Shown piece by piece: positions 25,769 to 35,943 of a stretch of 36,642 nt of DNA. The notes below the pieces were generated by a model. The model had not been told where the DNA came from, ran no database searches, and saw only the letters and a list, made by a program, of their open reading frames with translations. Origin of the DNA: Clostridiales bacterium DTU087 (GTDB lineage: Bacteria > Bacillota > Limnochordia > DTU087); contig LFTN01000109.1 of NCBI GenBank assembly GCA_001513495.1, forward strand, positions 1-36,642, in the 5' to 3' direction. How positions within the stretch are numbered: the first letter of the stretch is position 1; each line of letters opens with the position of its first letter. A program made the position numbers and the translations under genes.

Positions 25769-25886
25769 TCCATTCTCAACTTTGGTTTACCATCATCGTC
25801 TTTCTGACCTTGAGCGTTGCCAGCATGTTTTTGAGTACTCTCCTACTCATGCATTCAGCTATTATTTAGAAGGAACAAGCATAAGA

Positions 25887-25944
25887 ATTGTGTCAGCCTT
25901 CGGTGACAGGCGACAGCTGTACTGTTTGCACTGTCAGACACAAT
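25887..25944 (+). ncRNA. Candidate three-way-junction RNA in the rho leader
   Basis: Within the 278-base gap before rho, 58 bases can fold into a compact junction. P1 pairs ATTGTGTC (25887-25894) with GACACAAT (25937-25944). P2 pairs GCCT (25896-25899) with AGGC (25908-25911). P3 pairs GACAG (25912-25916) with CTGTC (25931-25935) and can extend by TGT/GCA. Only one unpaired A separates P1 from P2 and P3 from P1, and none separates P2 from P3. It ends 55 bases before the rho ATG. I recognise no known riboswitch; rho is autoregulated in several bacteria, so a role in rho control is possible. Confidence 0.35.
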
Positions 25945-25999
25945 AGTCCTACTGTTTTGACAAGTGGCAATTCAGCACAGAGGGTTAAGGAGTGGAGTT

Positions 26000-27271
26000 A
26001 TGAACATTTCCCAACTGGAAGAGAAGACATCGGCAGAGTTGCAGGAGATCGCGAGAGAGCTGGAGATCCCCGGCTCTACACGGCTCCGCAAGCGTGAGCT
26101 CATTTTCGAAATCCTCAAAGCGGAGTCTAACAAAGAGGGCCTGGCGTTCAAAGACGGGATCTTGGAGATCCTCCCTGACGGTTACGGTTTTCTGCGGGTA
26201 GATGGCTATACTCCCAGTGGAGAAGATGTATATGTTTCACCATCTCAGATCCGGAGATTCAACCTGCGAACCGGAGATTCGGTCCTAGGACAAATAAGGC
26301 CTCCCAAGGATAATGAAAGGTACTACGCTCTCCTGAGGGTGGTGGCCGTCAACGCCGTCGATCCTGAGAAGGCCATCAGCCGCCCCAACTTCGAAGACCT
26401 CACTCCCATTTATCCCCGCGAGCGCCTGCGGCTAGAAGTCTCCCAGGAAGATACAGCAACCAGATTAATAGATGTTGTAGCACCTTTGGGAAAAGGTCAA
26501 AGGGGCTTAATTGTGGCGCCGCCGAAAGCCGGCAAGACCACGGTTCTTAAGAAAATAGCCAACAGTGTTACCCACAATCATCCGGAAGTTGAGCTGATGG
26601 TGCTCCTCATTGATGAACGGCCGGAGGAAGTTACCGATATGCAGAGGTCGGTTGATGGCGAAGTGGTCAGCTCCACCTTTGATGAGCCTCCCGATAACCA
26701 CGTCCGGGTAGCAGATATGGTACTGGAGAGGGCAAGGCGTTTGGTGGAGCATGGCAAGGATGTGGTCATCTTGCTGGACAGCATCACCCGCTTGGCCCGG
26801 GCCCACAATCTGGTGGTGCCGCCCAGCGGGCGCACCCTGTCTGGAGGCGTCGATCCGGCTGCACTGCATCGCCCCAAGCGGTTTTTCGGTTCCGCCCGCA
26901 AACTGGAGGAGGGGGGCAGCCTCACTATTATAGCTACTACCCTGATTGAAACAGGTTCACGAATGGATGACGTTATCTATGAGGAGTTCAAAGGCACCGG
27001 CAATATGGAGCTCCATCTAGACCGCCGTCTCGCTGAACGGCGCATCTTCCCGGCCATTGATATTTACCGGTCAGGTACCCGGAAAGAGGAACTGCTCTTG
27101 ACAGAGCAGGAAATGGAGATGATGTGGCTGTTGCGCAAAGCTTTTAGTTCGGTGGGAACCGCGGAGACAACAGATATTCTCATTGACCGGATCATGCACA
27201 CCAAATCCAATGCCGAGTTGATAGATTTAGTCATCAACTCCACATTTGCAGAGAATGTCCGTTCATCATAG
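26000..27271 (+). CDS. rho: Transcription termination factor Rho
   Basis: A hexameric RNA-dependent ATPase that ends transcription of untranslated RNA. The 423 residues contain the N-terminal Rho_N helix bundle (1-45, [25 protein letters not shown]), the cold-shock-like RNA-binding domain (about 50-120, [21 protein letters not shown]), and the RecA-type motor. Walker A is APPKAGKTT at 173-181, Walker B is [14 protein letters not shown], and the Q and R loops ([26 protein letters not shown] region) are intact. There is no long disordered insertion. ATG 26000 was chosen because AAGGAG lies seven bases upstream; an in-frame GTG 36 bases earlier adds residues not expected for Rho. The leader is structured (see 25887-25944). 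Confidence 0.96.
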   Translation: MNISQLEEKTSAELQEIARELEIPGSTRLRKRELIFEILKAESNKEGLAFKDGILEILPDGYGFLRVDGYTPSGEDVYVSPSQIRRFNLRTGDSVLGQIRPPKDNERYYALLRVVAVNAVDPEKAISRPNFEDLTPIYPRERLRLEVSQEDTATRLIDVVAPLGKGQRGLIVAPPKAGKTTVLKKIANSVTHNHPEVELMVLLIDERPEEVTDMQRSVDGEVVSSTFDEPPDNHVRVADMVLERARRLVEHGKDVVILLDSITRLARAHNLVVPPSGRTLSGGVDPAALHRPKRFFGSARKLEEGGSLTIIATTLIETGSRMDDVIYEEFKGTGNMELHLDRRLAERRIFPAIDIYRSGTRKEELLLTEQEMEMMWLLRKAFSSVGTAETTDILIDRIMHTKSNAELIDLVINSTFAENVRSS

Positions 27272-27431
27272 CCTAAGGCCCGGCGCAGCATTGCCCGTGG
27301 GTGGAAAGGCCGGGATTGGCTGCTGCTGCTGGGAAAATAAACCTACAGAAGAATTTCTCAGCAAAAAAAGGATTTAGCCCTGGAGGGCAAGAAGATATCG
27401 AAATGATTCCATAGGATTGGAGTGGGTAGCA

Positions 27432-28562
27432 TTGGACGGCAATCGCACCAGCCGCTGGCGTCCGGGATGGACCCTTTTAATACTTATGATATTTGTTGCT
27501 TTGACAGTCTCAGACGAGGCTGCGAGGCTTACCTCAGATGCTCCGGTTCAGTTTACGTGGAACCAGAGCCTGCTGGGAGCAATTGATCAGGGCGGCCCGG
27601 AACCAGAGGATGCGGAGTTTGCTTCATTGCTGGCTAATGACGTCCAAGAGCTGGCTGCCGTGCTAAGCTCCGATAGTGGCCCCGCGGTTTCTCTCGGTGA
27701 GATTGATATATTACCTGCTGGGGATGGGGAGACTAGTGAAGAGTTGCCGGTGGATGCCGTCACTCTCGCCGCCGGAGTTGAAGCTAACGCTCAGCAGGCG
27801 GAGCAAGCGGCGGAAGAAGCCCCCGAACCGGAGAAGCCCGCTGTGCTGACCCATGTAGTTGCACGGGGACAAACCCTCTGGGATATTGCCAAGATCTATG
27901 GAATCCATATAGATACCATCGTCGCGGCCAACGGGATCAGTGATCCCCAGCGGCTGCAGGTTGGCCAAGAGCTGACCATCTTGAGCATCGATGGAGCCCT
28001 CCACACGGTAAGAACTGGGGACAGCGTCTGGAGCATAGCCAGGGCTTATCAGGTTAAGACGCAAGATATCGTTGAGGCCAACAACCTATCGGATCCCAGC
28101 AGCCTGAAGGTAGGGCAGCAGCTGTTGATTCCAGGCGCCCAAGCGGTTGCTGCGCAGCGGTACCAGCTGATTGGACCCAATGGCCAGCTGCGGAGAGCTT
28201 TCGACTGGCCGGCTAGGGCCCGGATATCATCTAGGTTCGGCTCTAGGTGGGGCAGCATGCACTATGGATTGGATATTGCCATCCCTATAGGCACGCCGGT
28301 GCGGGCTGCTGCAGATGGACGGGTGACATGGAGCGGAGCCAGGGGTTCATACGGCAATCTTGTCATCATCGATCATGGTCAGAAGGTAGAGACTCGATAC
28401 GCGCACAACTCCCGGCTGGCAGTTAAAGCAGGAGATACTGTAAAGCGCGGACAGATCATCGCTTACAGCGGCAACACCGGCCGTTCAACCGGTCCTCACC
28501 TGCATTTTGAGATCCGCTATCGAGGGACAGCAGTTAATCCTGAGAAGTATCTCGTGCCTTAG
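27432..28562 (+). CDS. LysM-repeat M23 metallopeptidase (murein endopeptidase-like)
   Basis: A membrane-anchored or secreted wall protein of about 376 residues. A hydrophobic segment lies at about 10-30. A long acidic linker follows (about 35-135, ending EQAAEEAPEPEKP). Two LysM domains (about 140-182, VVARGQTLWDIAKIYG; and 190-235, HTVRTGDSVWSIARAYQ) bind peptidoglycan. The C-terminal domain (about 258-375) is LytM/M23: the zinc ligands His277 and Asp281 in HYGLD and His358 in HLHFE are present, with His356 as the catalytic base. It is therefore probably an active peptidoglycan endopeptidase. Two TTG codons are possible; 27432 is preferred, with GGAG nine bases upstream, over 27417. No ATG is available near the start. 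Confidence 0.88.
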   Translation: MDGNRTSRWRPGWTLLILMIFVALTVSDEAARLTSDAPVQFTWNQSLLGAIDQGGPEPEDAEFASLLANDVQELAAVLSSDSGPAVSLGEIDILPAGDGETSEELPVDAVTLAAGVEANAQQAEQAAEEAPEPEKPAVLTHVVARGQTLWDIAKIYGIHIDTIVAANGISDPQRLQVGQELTILSIDGALHTVRTGDSVWSIARAYQVKTQDIVEANNLSDPSSLKVGQQLLIPGAQAVAAQRYQLIGPNGQLRRAFDWPARARISSRFGSRWGSMHYGLDIAIPIGTPVRAAADGRVTWSGARGSYGNLVIIDHGQKVETRYAHNSRLAVKAGDTVKRGQIIAYSGNTGRSTGPHLHFEIRYRGTAVNPEKYLVP

Positions 28563-28654
28563 CATTATTGGTCCTGGCTGATGTATGATGCTGATTTGAT
28601 AGGCAATGGCACAGGCTAAGAAGGGATTTCGCGCACCAGGTGTACAACGGCGGC

Positions 28655-28684
28655 TTGCGTCCATCCCAAGAGTCATGTTATAAT
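28655..28684 (+). promoter_or_regulatory. Promoter of rpmE
   Basis: A perfect TATAAT at 28679-28684 with a TG at 28676-28677 (extended -10) follows TTGCGT at 28655-28660 with an 18-base spacer. The leader to the GTG start is about 58 bases. Confidence 0.65.
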
Positions 28685-28748
28685 TCTACGGTGTGCAGAC
28701 TGCATATGGGATGTTTATAGTACCAAATGGGGAAAGAGGTGACAGGCC

Positions 28749-28958
28749 GTGAAGGAGAAGATCCATCCACAATACCATCAGACAACAGTAACCTGTGCCT
28801 GCGGTGCCAGCTTTGAAACTGGCTCCACCCGGGAAGATCTCAGAGTGGAAATCTGTTCCCAGTGCCACCCATTCTATACAGGACAAAGGCAGAAGCTCGT
28901 TGATGCCGGTGGCCGCGTAGAACGGTTCCGGAGAAAGTACAATTTGCCGGAAGAGTAA
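28749..28958 (+). CDS. rpmE: 50S ribosomal protein L31 (zinc-binding form)
   Basis: A 69-residue ribosomal protein bridging the large and small subunits at the central protuberance. It is the zinc (C+) paralogue: cysteines at 16, 18, 36 and 39 (CACG and CSQC) make the metal site, and [13 protein letters not shown] is the family signature. MKEKIHPQY is the standard N terminus. The start is GTG with AGAGGTG seven bases upstream. Bacteria carrying this form often switch to a cysteine-free copy in zinc shortage; no such copy or Zur-like operator is seen in this window. It stands alone behind its own promoter and ends at a hairpin. Confidence 0.96.
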   Translation: MKEKIHPQYHQTTVTCACGASFETGSTREDLRVEICSQCHPFYTGQRQKLVDAGGRVERFRRKYNLPEE

Positions 28959-28993
28959 GCACAGGAGCACAGGAAAATTTAGGTTGTAAAGGC

Positions 28994-29020
28994 AAAGCAG
29001 GGCACAGTCCTGCTTTTCTG
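28994..29020 (+). terminator. Weak terminator after rpmE
   Basis: AAAGCAGG (28994-29001) pairs with CCTGCTTT (29009-29016) around a seven-base loop, followed by a broken T tract (TCTGCTT). Confidence 0.6.
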
Positions 29021-29037
29021 CTTACTGGGGGGTTGGA

Positions 29038-30018
29038 ATGAAGGCAGTAATGAGGATAGGCGATGTGGCTGTAGATAATCCTGTAGCTTTGTCCCCAATG
29101 GCCGGCGTGACCAATTCCATCTTCCGGAGGATCTGTAAGGAGATGGGGGCCGGCCTAGTGGTTACAGAGATGGTGAGCTGCAAGGGGCTCCTTCACAACA
29201 ACCAGCGCAGCCAAGAGCTGTTGGCTTTCCGCGAGGAGGAGCGCCCCATCGCGTTCCAGCTATTTGGTTCTGAACCGGAGGTAATGGGCAAAGCTGCCCG
29301 GTTGATAGCGGCCTTGGAACCGGATCTCATTGACATCAATATGGGCTGCCCCACCCCGAAGATTGTAAAGAATGGGGATGGGGCAGCCCTAATGCTGGAT
29401 CCAGACTTGGCGGCCCGGGTGGTGGAGAGCGTCGCCGAAAATGTCCCCTGTCCAGTCACTGTTAAACTGCGCCGGGGGTGGGATGAGGCTTCGCCCTCCG
29501 CTGCTGACCTAGCGCCGCTGTTGGCCGCGGCTGGTGCCCAAGCCTTCACTATCCATGGGCGTTATCGGGAGCAGTTCTACCGAGGCGAGGCCGATTGGGA
29601 GAGTATAGCAGCAGTCAAGGCTGTTGTAGATGTGCCGGTTTGGGGCAACGGAGATGTGGATTCCCCCGATGCCGCCCTCAGGATGCTGCAGCAGACCGGC
29701 TGCGATGGGGTGATGATCGGGCGGGCGGCTTTAGGGAACCCTTGGATCTTCCGGGAGGTCCACAACTTCCTGCGCTGCGGTGAATACTTGCCCAGGCCGA
29801 GCCTCAGAGAAAGGTTGGAGCTAGCCTTGGCACATCTAGAGGAGGAAGTCCGGGCGGTGGGTGAGCCGGCTGGGGTGCGGAAGATGCGGTCACAGCTTGC
29901 TTGGTACACCAAGGGATTTCCCCAGGCGGCGGCCATTCGCCAAGAGCTCAATACGGCTGAGACCGTTGAGGAGGTCCGCCGGCTCTTAGAAGGTTGCCTC
30001 TATATGGAAAAGACATAA
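29038..30018 (+). CDS. dusB: tRNA-dihydrouridine synthase (DusB-like)
   Basis: An FMN- and NADPH-dependent enzyme reducing uridine to dihydrouridine in tRNA. The 326 residues hold the TIM-barrel part (about 1-240) and the helical C-terminal domain. The start LSPMAGVTNSIFRRI and MGCPTPKIVKNGDGAALM, with the catalytic Cys104 in MGCP, match the DusB group. FMN phosphate contacts are in GNGDV and MIGRAALGNPW. KLRRGWDE and HGR (base-proximal His and Arg) are present. The ATG has only a G-rich stretch (GGGGGGTTGG) as its ribosome binding site. The spacing after rpmE includes a weak terminator, so read-through from rpmE is possible. Confidence 0.94.
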   Translation: MKAVMRIGDVAVDNPVALSPMAGVTNSIFRRICKEMGAGLVVTEMVSCKGLLHNNQRSQELLAFREEERPIAFQLFGSEPEVMGKAARLIAALEPDLIDINMGCPTPKIVKNGDGAALMLDPDLAARVVESVAENVPCPVTVKLRRGWDEASPSAADLAPLLAAAGAQAFTIHGRYREQFYRGEADWESIAAVKAVVDVPVWGNGDVDSPDAALRMLQQTGCDGVMIGRAALGNPWIFREVHNFLRCGEYLPRPSLRERLELALAHLEEEVRAVGEPAGVRKMRSQLAWYTKGFPQAAAIRQELNTAETVEEVRRLLEGCLYMEKT

Positions 30019-30151
30019 GGGTTTAGGTGGAGAAGATGCAGGGATATATATGGGGCAGCCGCTGTCCTAGTGATCTGAGATCTAGTCCGCTGGCGGATGG
30101 AAGATGAGAGTCACTGGAGGATAGATTGCGGCAAGAGGGCGGAGGGATGAC

Positions 30152-30721
30152 ATGATGCACAGACATAGGAGATGGAATACTGCCGGACTAGGGACATTGA
30201 CAAAATCCCTGTGCTTCGCAGTGCTTCTTGCAGCGGTGGTGGTTCTAAACGCTGCAGGAGAGCCGGCAGCCGCCAGTGTGGGAAGTGCCGTTCCAAGGGT
30301 TGGCTATAGGGCCCCTGATATCACGGTCAAGACACTGACGGGCACTGAGGTCACCTTGGGGGAGCAGCTGGGTACTCCCATCTTCATCAACTTCTTTGCC
30401 ACTTGGTGCTATTTTTGCAGGGTGGAAATGCCGCATATTGAATCTCTGTATGAAGAGGTTGGCGACGAAGTCAATTTTATGATCGTCGACATTGGGGAAA
30501 GCAGGGAGACGGTTACTGCTTACTTTGAAGCAGAAGGATGGACGGTACCGGCATACCTGGATTCCACCGGAGCCGCAGGCAACCGCTATGCTGTCCGGGG
30601 GCTGCCGACATCATTTTTCATTGACAGTGACGGAGTCATTCGAGATATGGTGATTGGCGCAATGACCGAAGCGAGGCTGCGGCAGGGGATTGAGTCTATC
30701 CTGTCGGCAGGTTCAGATTAA
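30152..30721 (+). CDS. TlpA/ResA-like membrane-anchored thioredoxin-fold protein
   Basis: A 189-residue extracytoplasmic thiol-disulfide protein. A hydrophobic N-terminal segment (about 18-40) anchors or exports it. The thioredoxin fold follows (about 50-185), starting GYRAPDITVKTLTGTEVTLGE, as in the AhpC-TSA/TlpA group. The active site is WCYFC with Cys86 and Cys89, and the cis-proline is in GLPTSFFID. Members of this group reduce apocytochrome c or other exported cysteines; no cytochrome c biogenesis gene is adjacent, so the partner is unknown. Start codons at 30152 and 30155 are adjacent ATGs, with GCGGAGGGA upstream. The 133 bases before it show no clear promoter. Confidence 0.88.
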   Translation: MMHRHRRWNTAGLGTLTKSLCFAVLLAAVVVLNAAGEPAAASVGSAVPRVGYRAPDITVKTLTGTEVTLGEQLGTPIFINFFATWCYFCRVEMPHIESLYEEVGDEVNFMIVDIGESRETVTAYFEAEGWTVPAYLDSTGAAGNRYAVRGLPTSFFIDSDGVIRDMVIGAMTEARLRQGIESILSAGSD

Positions 30722-30796
30722 TGAGGCTAAGCTAATAGGCACATGAGCACGGTTGAACCCCTGTAGATAGTCAAGACTATAGGGCGGTATTACATG

Positions 30797-30830
30797 GCGA
30801 TTCGCCTCCTGCGGGGCGATCGCTTTTTTT
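30797..30830 (+). terminator. Intrinsic terminator after the TlpA-like gene
   Basis: GCGAT-CGCC (30797-30806, one bulged T) pairs with GGCG-ATCGC (30815-30823), followed by seven T residues at 30824-30830. Confidence 0.9.
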
Positions 30831-30843
30831 GTGTCTTGTACCC

Positions 30844-30872
30844 TTGCACCGGATGGTTCGGTTTGGTAATAT
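30844..30872 (+). promoter_or_regulatory. Promoter of the regulator/oxidoreductase cluster
   Basis: TTGCAC (30844-30849) and TAATAT (30867-30872) are 17 bases apart, just after a strong terminator. Transcription would start near 30879, which disfavours a start codon at 30891 and favours the internal GTG at 30939. Confidence 0.6.
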
Positions 30873-30938
30873 GGGACTGAGCACAAAACTGTGCACAATG
30901 CAGCGGCAGACCTACTGCCGCCGAAGGTGGTTGGTAGC

Positions 30939-31466
30939 GTGGGCCTGATGCGGATTGGGGAGAAGCTTGTCAGTACCAGCCGAATTCATAGGGTGGTGGA
31001 CCAAATCCTAGAGCTGCGCTCCCAAGGGCAGTCTCAGCAGGAAGTTGCCGAACAGATCGGGGTTGACCGTACCTTTATTTCCAGAATGGAGGGCCTCGGG
31101 GAGGTTCGCAAAGGGGAGCGCATAGCGGTAATTGGCTTTCCCATCGGCAATAAGGAAGAGATTGAGGGTATTGCCCAGGAAGAAGGCGTGGATTTTGTAT
31201 GGGTGATGACTAATGAGGAACGCTGGCAATTTGCCGAGGATCGCAGCGGGGCCAAGCTGGCCAACGAATTGATGGTCCTCTTCTCTCGGCTGCGGGATTT
31301 TGATACCATCATCTTTCTCGGTTCCGATATGCGGATTAAGCTGGTGGAGGCCATGCTGGCCCCAGAGACTGTACTAGGTATCGAACTGGGAAAATCGCCA
31401 ATCCGTGAAGATAAGTATGTGGATCCGACAGAGTTTCGAGCCTTAATTCGCTCTTTGAGCACCTAA
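30939..31466 (+). CDS. HTH transcriptional regulator with conserved C-terminal domain
   Basis: About 175 residues. The N-terminal part (about 10-55) contains an XRE/Cro-like helix-turn-helix: LELRSQGQSQQEVAEQIGVDR followed by TFISRMEGLGEVRKG, where QEVAEQIGV-TFISRME is the recognition pair. The C-terminal 115 residues begin with a beta strand and loop IAVIGFPIGNKEEI and continue DFVWVMTNEERWQF and DTIIFLGSDMRIKLVEAM; I cannot name this domain, but its alternating strands and helices suggest ligand binding. Start GTG 30939 has AAGGTGG eight bases upstream; ATG 30948 and GTG 30891 are alternatives. It opens a three-gene unit with the next two genes (gaps of 54 and 36 bases) and is their likely local regulator. 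Confidence 0.75.
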   Translation: MGLMRIGEKLVSTSRIHRVVDQILELRSQGQSQQEVAEQIGVDRTFISRMEGLGEVRKGERIAVIGFPIGNKEEIEGIAQEEGVDFVWVMTNEERWQFAEDRSGAKLANELMVLFSRLRDFDTIIFLGSDMRIKLVEAMLAPETVLGIELGKSPIREDKYVDPTEFRALIRSLST

Positions 31467-31520
31467 AGGGCAGTCAGCCCTGTGTCTTGGAACAATTCTC
31501 TTTCCGATGGAGGCGCTACT

Positions 31521-32438
31521 GTGAAGCATGTAGTGAGTATCAGCATTGGTTCCTCTAAACGGGATCATCGAGCAGAGCTGGAGATCTTGGGTGAGAGGTT
31601 TCTCATTGAACGTATTGGTACCGATGGCGATATGGATAAGGCTGTGGAACTGATCCGCCAGCTGGACGGCAAAGTGGATGCTTTCGGCCTCGGCGGCATG
31701 GATATGTACATCTATGCGGGAAATCGTCGGTATACTATTCGGGACTCTAAGCGCTTTTCCTCGGCGGCGGAGCGAACCCCTTTGGTTGACGGCTCGGGGC
31801 TCAAAAACACCCTAGAGCGAAAGGTCGTAGATTTCCTGCAGGAAAAGATGCAGCTAGAGCTGAAGGGACGCCGTCTGCTGATGGTGGCTGCAGTGGATCG
31901 TTTTGGCATGGCAGAGGCCTTTGCCTTGGCTGGATGTGACATGGTGATTGGAGATCTGATGTTTGGGCTGGGGATACCAATCCCCTTGCACAATCTGAGA
32001 ACCCTTGCTGCGGTAGCCCGGGTTGCAGCTCCTGTTGCTGTGCGGCTTCCCTTTGAGGTACTGTATCCTACCGGCAGCAAGCAGGAGCAGTCCAAGGTCA
32101 AGTACTCCAGATACTACCACTGGGCAGATATCATTGCCGGGGACTACCTGTTTATCAGCAGGCATATGCCGGAGGATCTGCGAGGGAAGATAATTGTGAC
32201 CAATACCGTTACCGAGGATGATGTCACCGGATTGAGGCGCAGGGGTGTAGAGATGCTGATCACCTCGACACCGAATCTCTGTGGGCGTTCCTTTGGTACC
32301 AACGTGATGGAAGCGGTGCTGGTGGCATTGATGGGCAAGCGGCCGGAGGAGATCATGCCGGAGGATTATCTAGCCATGCTGGATGCCCTCAACTTCACTC
32401 CCCGAGTGGAGTACTTACAGGCCAGTACCCGTTGTTAA
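31521..32438 (+). CDS. Conserved protein, 'quinate 5-dehydrogenase'-like by database convention; function unknown
   Basis: About 305 residues. From memory, similar Bacillota proteins beginning VVSISIGSSKRDHR..E and containing ERIGTDGDMDKA are labelled quinate 5-dehydrogenase, but I see no classical GxGxxG dinucleotide loop, so the label is doubtful. Visible features are a glycine-rich DAFGLGGMDMYIYAG (about 55-70), GCDMVIGDLMFGLGIPIPL near 145, and VTNTVTEDDV with a late STPNLCGRSFGTNVMEA segment (about 255-275). No signal peptide or membrane helix. Start GTG 31521 has GGAGG seven bases upstream; an earlier in-frame GTG at 31482 adds an unrelated 13 residues. It lies between the HTH regulator and the acyl-ACP-reductase-like gene and is very probably co-transcribed with both. 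Confidence 0.65.
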   Translation: MKHVVSISIGSSKRDHRAELEILGERFLIERIGTDGDMDKAVELIRQLDGKVDAFGLGGMDMYIYAGNRRYTIRDSKRFSSAAERTPLVDGSGLKNTLERKVVDFLQEKMQLELKGRRLLMVAAVDRFGMAEAFALAGCDMVIGDLMFGLGIPIPLHNLRTLAAVARVAAPVAVRLPFEVLYPTGSKQEQSKVKYSRYYHWADIIAGDYLFISRHMPEDLRGKIIVTNTVTEDDVTGLRRRGVEMLITSTPNLCGRSFGTNVMEAVLVALMGKRPEEIMPEDYLAMLDALNFTPRVEYLQASTRC

Positions 32439-32474
32439 AAAAGGTTCAATAGACAACCGATGAGGTGATATTTT

Positions 32475-33572
32475 TTGGAACGGTTCGCATTCATTATCCA
32501 CCCACTTGAGATTGAAGATGTTGCTCGCAAATTCCCTTCAGCCCAGCGGATGCCGGCGTCCTGGCTTGAGAGCCTGCTTAGGCATAGCCCGCCCATCAAG
32601 GCATCCCACATTAAAGGTGTCCGTTCCCTCCAGGGCACGGAGGCAGAGGGATGGTTCATCGGCTGTCTGTTGACCTCCAAGCAGATGATGGAGCTGCCGG
32701 AGCAAGATGTATTGGATAAGATCATCAAGTCGGCAAGAAAAGCGGAGCAGCTCGGTGCTGGGATTGTAGGCCTGGGCGCCTTTACGGCGGTGGTTGGCGA
32801 TGCAGGTGTGACGGTAGCTGAGAATGTCGGCATCGCAGTGACCACTGGCAACAGCTACACTGTCGCGACGGCTTTGGAAGGGATACGCTATGCCGCCGAT
32901 TTAATGGATGTTTCCATTGCTGATGCGTCGGTTACCGTCCTAGGTGCCACCGGCTCCATCGGTTCTGCATGTGCCCGGATACTGGCACGGGACGCGGGCA
33001 ACATGACAATGGCAGCCCGTTCCCTAGACAGGCTGGAAGAACTGGCGTCCAGGATTGAGGCAGAGGCCGGCTTGCGGCCTCAAGTGACCATTGACTTGGC
33101 TGCGGCTTGCCGCGGGGCAGACATAATTGTGGCTGTTACCAGCGCTACAGGCGCCGTGGTGGAGCCGGAATGGCTGAAGCCGGGAGCAATAATTTGTGAC
33201 GTTGCCAGGCCCCGGAATGTCTCCCGCCGGGTAGCAGATGTCCGCCAGGACGTATTAGTCTTTGAAGGCGGTGTAGTGGAGGTGCCGGGAGATGTCGACT
33301 TCGGTATGGATTTCGGCTTTCCGGCCAAGACCGCCTATGCCTGCATGGCTGAGACGATGATTCTAGCCCTTGAGGGCCGATACGAGAATTTTACATTGGG
33401 CCGGGATCTGTCAGTGGCACAGATAGATGAGATTAGCCGGTTGGCTGCCCGCAACGGCTTTCGGCTGGCTGGGCTCCGCAGCTTTGAGCGAGCTGTCAGC
33501 AGGGAGTGGATTCAGCGGGTCAAAGAAAATGCCGACAGGGCCAGCAGGGGGGTTGCCGCGAAAGGCATGTGA
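32475..33572 (+). CDS. Acyl-ACP/acyl-CoA reductase-like NAD(P)-binding protein (AAR family)
   Basis: A 365-residue protein often labelled shikimate dehydrogenase in databases, but closer by eye to cyanobacterial long-chain acyl-ACP reductase. Shared features in order are GLGAFTAVV (AAR ALGGFTSII), TTGNSYT (AAR TTGNTHT), the Rossmann loop GATGSIGSA at 157-165 (AAR GATGDIGSA), ARPRNVSRRV (AAR YPKNL), EGGVVEVPGDVDF, and YACMAETMILALEG...NFTLGRD, whose Cys290 falls at the AAR catalytic cysteine in FACFAEAMLLEFEG. So the thioester-forming residue is kept. Those enzymes reduce acyl-ACP to fatty aldehyde; the substrate here is unknown. The start is TTG with GAGGTGAT seven bases upstream. No aldehyde-deformylating oxygenase is adjacent. 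Confidence 0.75.
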   Translation: MERFAFIIHPLEIEDVARKFPSAQRMPASWLESLLRHSPPIKASHIKGVRSLQGTEAEGWFIGCLLTSKQMMELPEQDVLDKIIKSARKAEQLGAGIVGLGAFTAVVGDAGVTVAENVGIAVTTGNSYTVATALEGIRYAADLMDVSIADASVTVLGATGSIGSACARILARDAGNMTMAARSLDRLEELASRIEAEAGLRPQVTIDLAAACRGADIIVAVTSATGAVVEPEWLKPGAIICDVARPRNVSRRVADVRQDVLVFEGGVVEVPGDVDFGMDFGFPAKTAYACMAETMILALEGRYENFTLGRDLSVAQIDEISRLAARNGFRLAGLRSFERAVSREWIQRVKENADRASRGVAAKGM

Positions 33573-33607
33573 CTTTCTTCGGCGGGTTTATCCAAATCCA
33601 GCACGGG

Positions 33608-33636
33608 TTGACATCACCTGGATCACTGGCTATAAT
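33608..33636 (+). promoter_or_regulatory. Perfect consensus sigma-A promoter upstream of greA
   Basis: TTGACA (33608-33613) and TATAAT (33631-33636) with a 17-base spacer match the consensus exactly. Transcription would begin near 33643, giving a leader of about 220 bases before greA. Confidence 0.85.
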
Positions 33637-33686
33637 AGGAGCCGCAATGCAGGGGTCAGGGTGGTTGACCGCCTGATTGACACTTA

Positions 33687-33825
33687 AGTACCCGGCAGCA
33701 ATTAGCCGGGTACTATGGTGCGCAGTTGGCTTAGAACTAAACGACTGTCCTGGATGGGAGCCGGGGTTATCAGTCAGTATAAAAGTATAGGGCAGCACAA
33801 ATATTAAGTTTTGATTTGGCTGCCC
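33687..33825 (+). promoter_or_regulatory. Two-hairpin leader of greA
   Basis: Hairpin 1 is a perfect 10-bp stem (33687-33696 with 33705-33714) and has no T run. Hairpin 2 pairs GGGCAGC (33790-33796) with GCTGCCC (33819-33825) and extends inside by CAAAT/ATTTG with one bulged A. The second stem ends 37 bases before the greA ATG. The rest of this 290-base gap has no gene. Confidence 0.45.
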
Positions 33826-33862
33826 GGTGTTCTAAGTTAGCACGGACGAGGGAGAGAGCTGT

Positions 33863-35934
<2,072 letters not shown>

Positions 35935-35943
35935 CGACGGGGC

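Noticed and set aside
24078-27342. The 13-mer TGGGAAAATAAAC occurs before both the CxxC gene (24078-24090) and the M23 gene (27330-27342), and looks like a sigma-F -10.
   Set aside because: No matching -35 lies upstream of either copy, and 13-base matches are expected by chance in a window this long.
33427-33687. An 86-codon open frame overlapping the end of the AAR-like gene.
   Set aside because: It overlaps a supported gene and then runs through the perfect greA promoter; no ribosome binding site.
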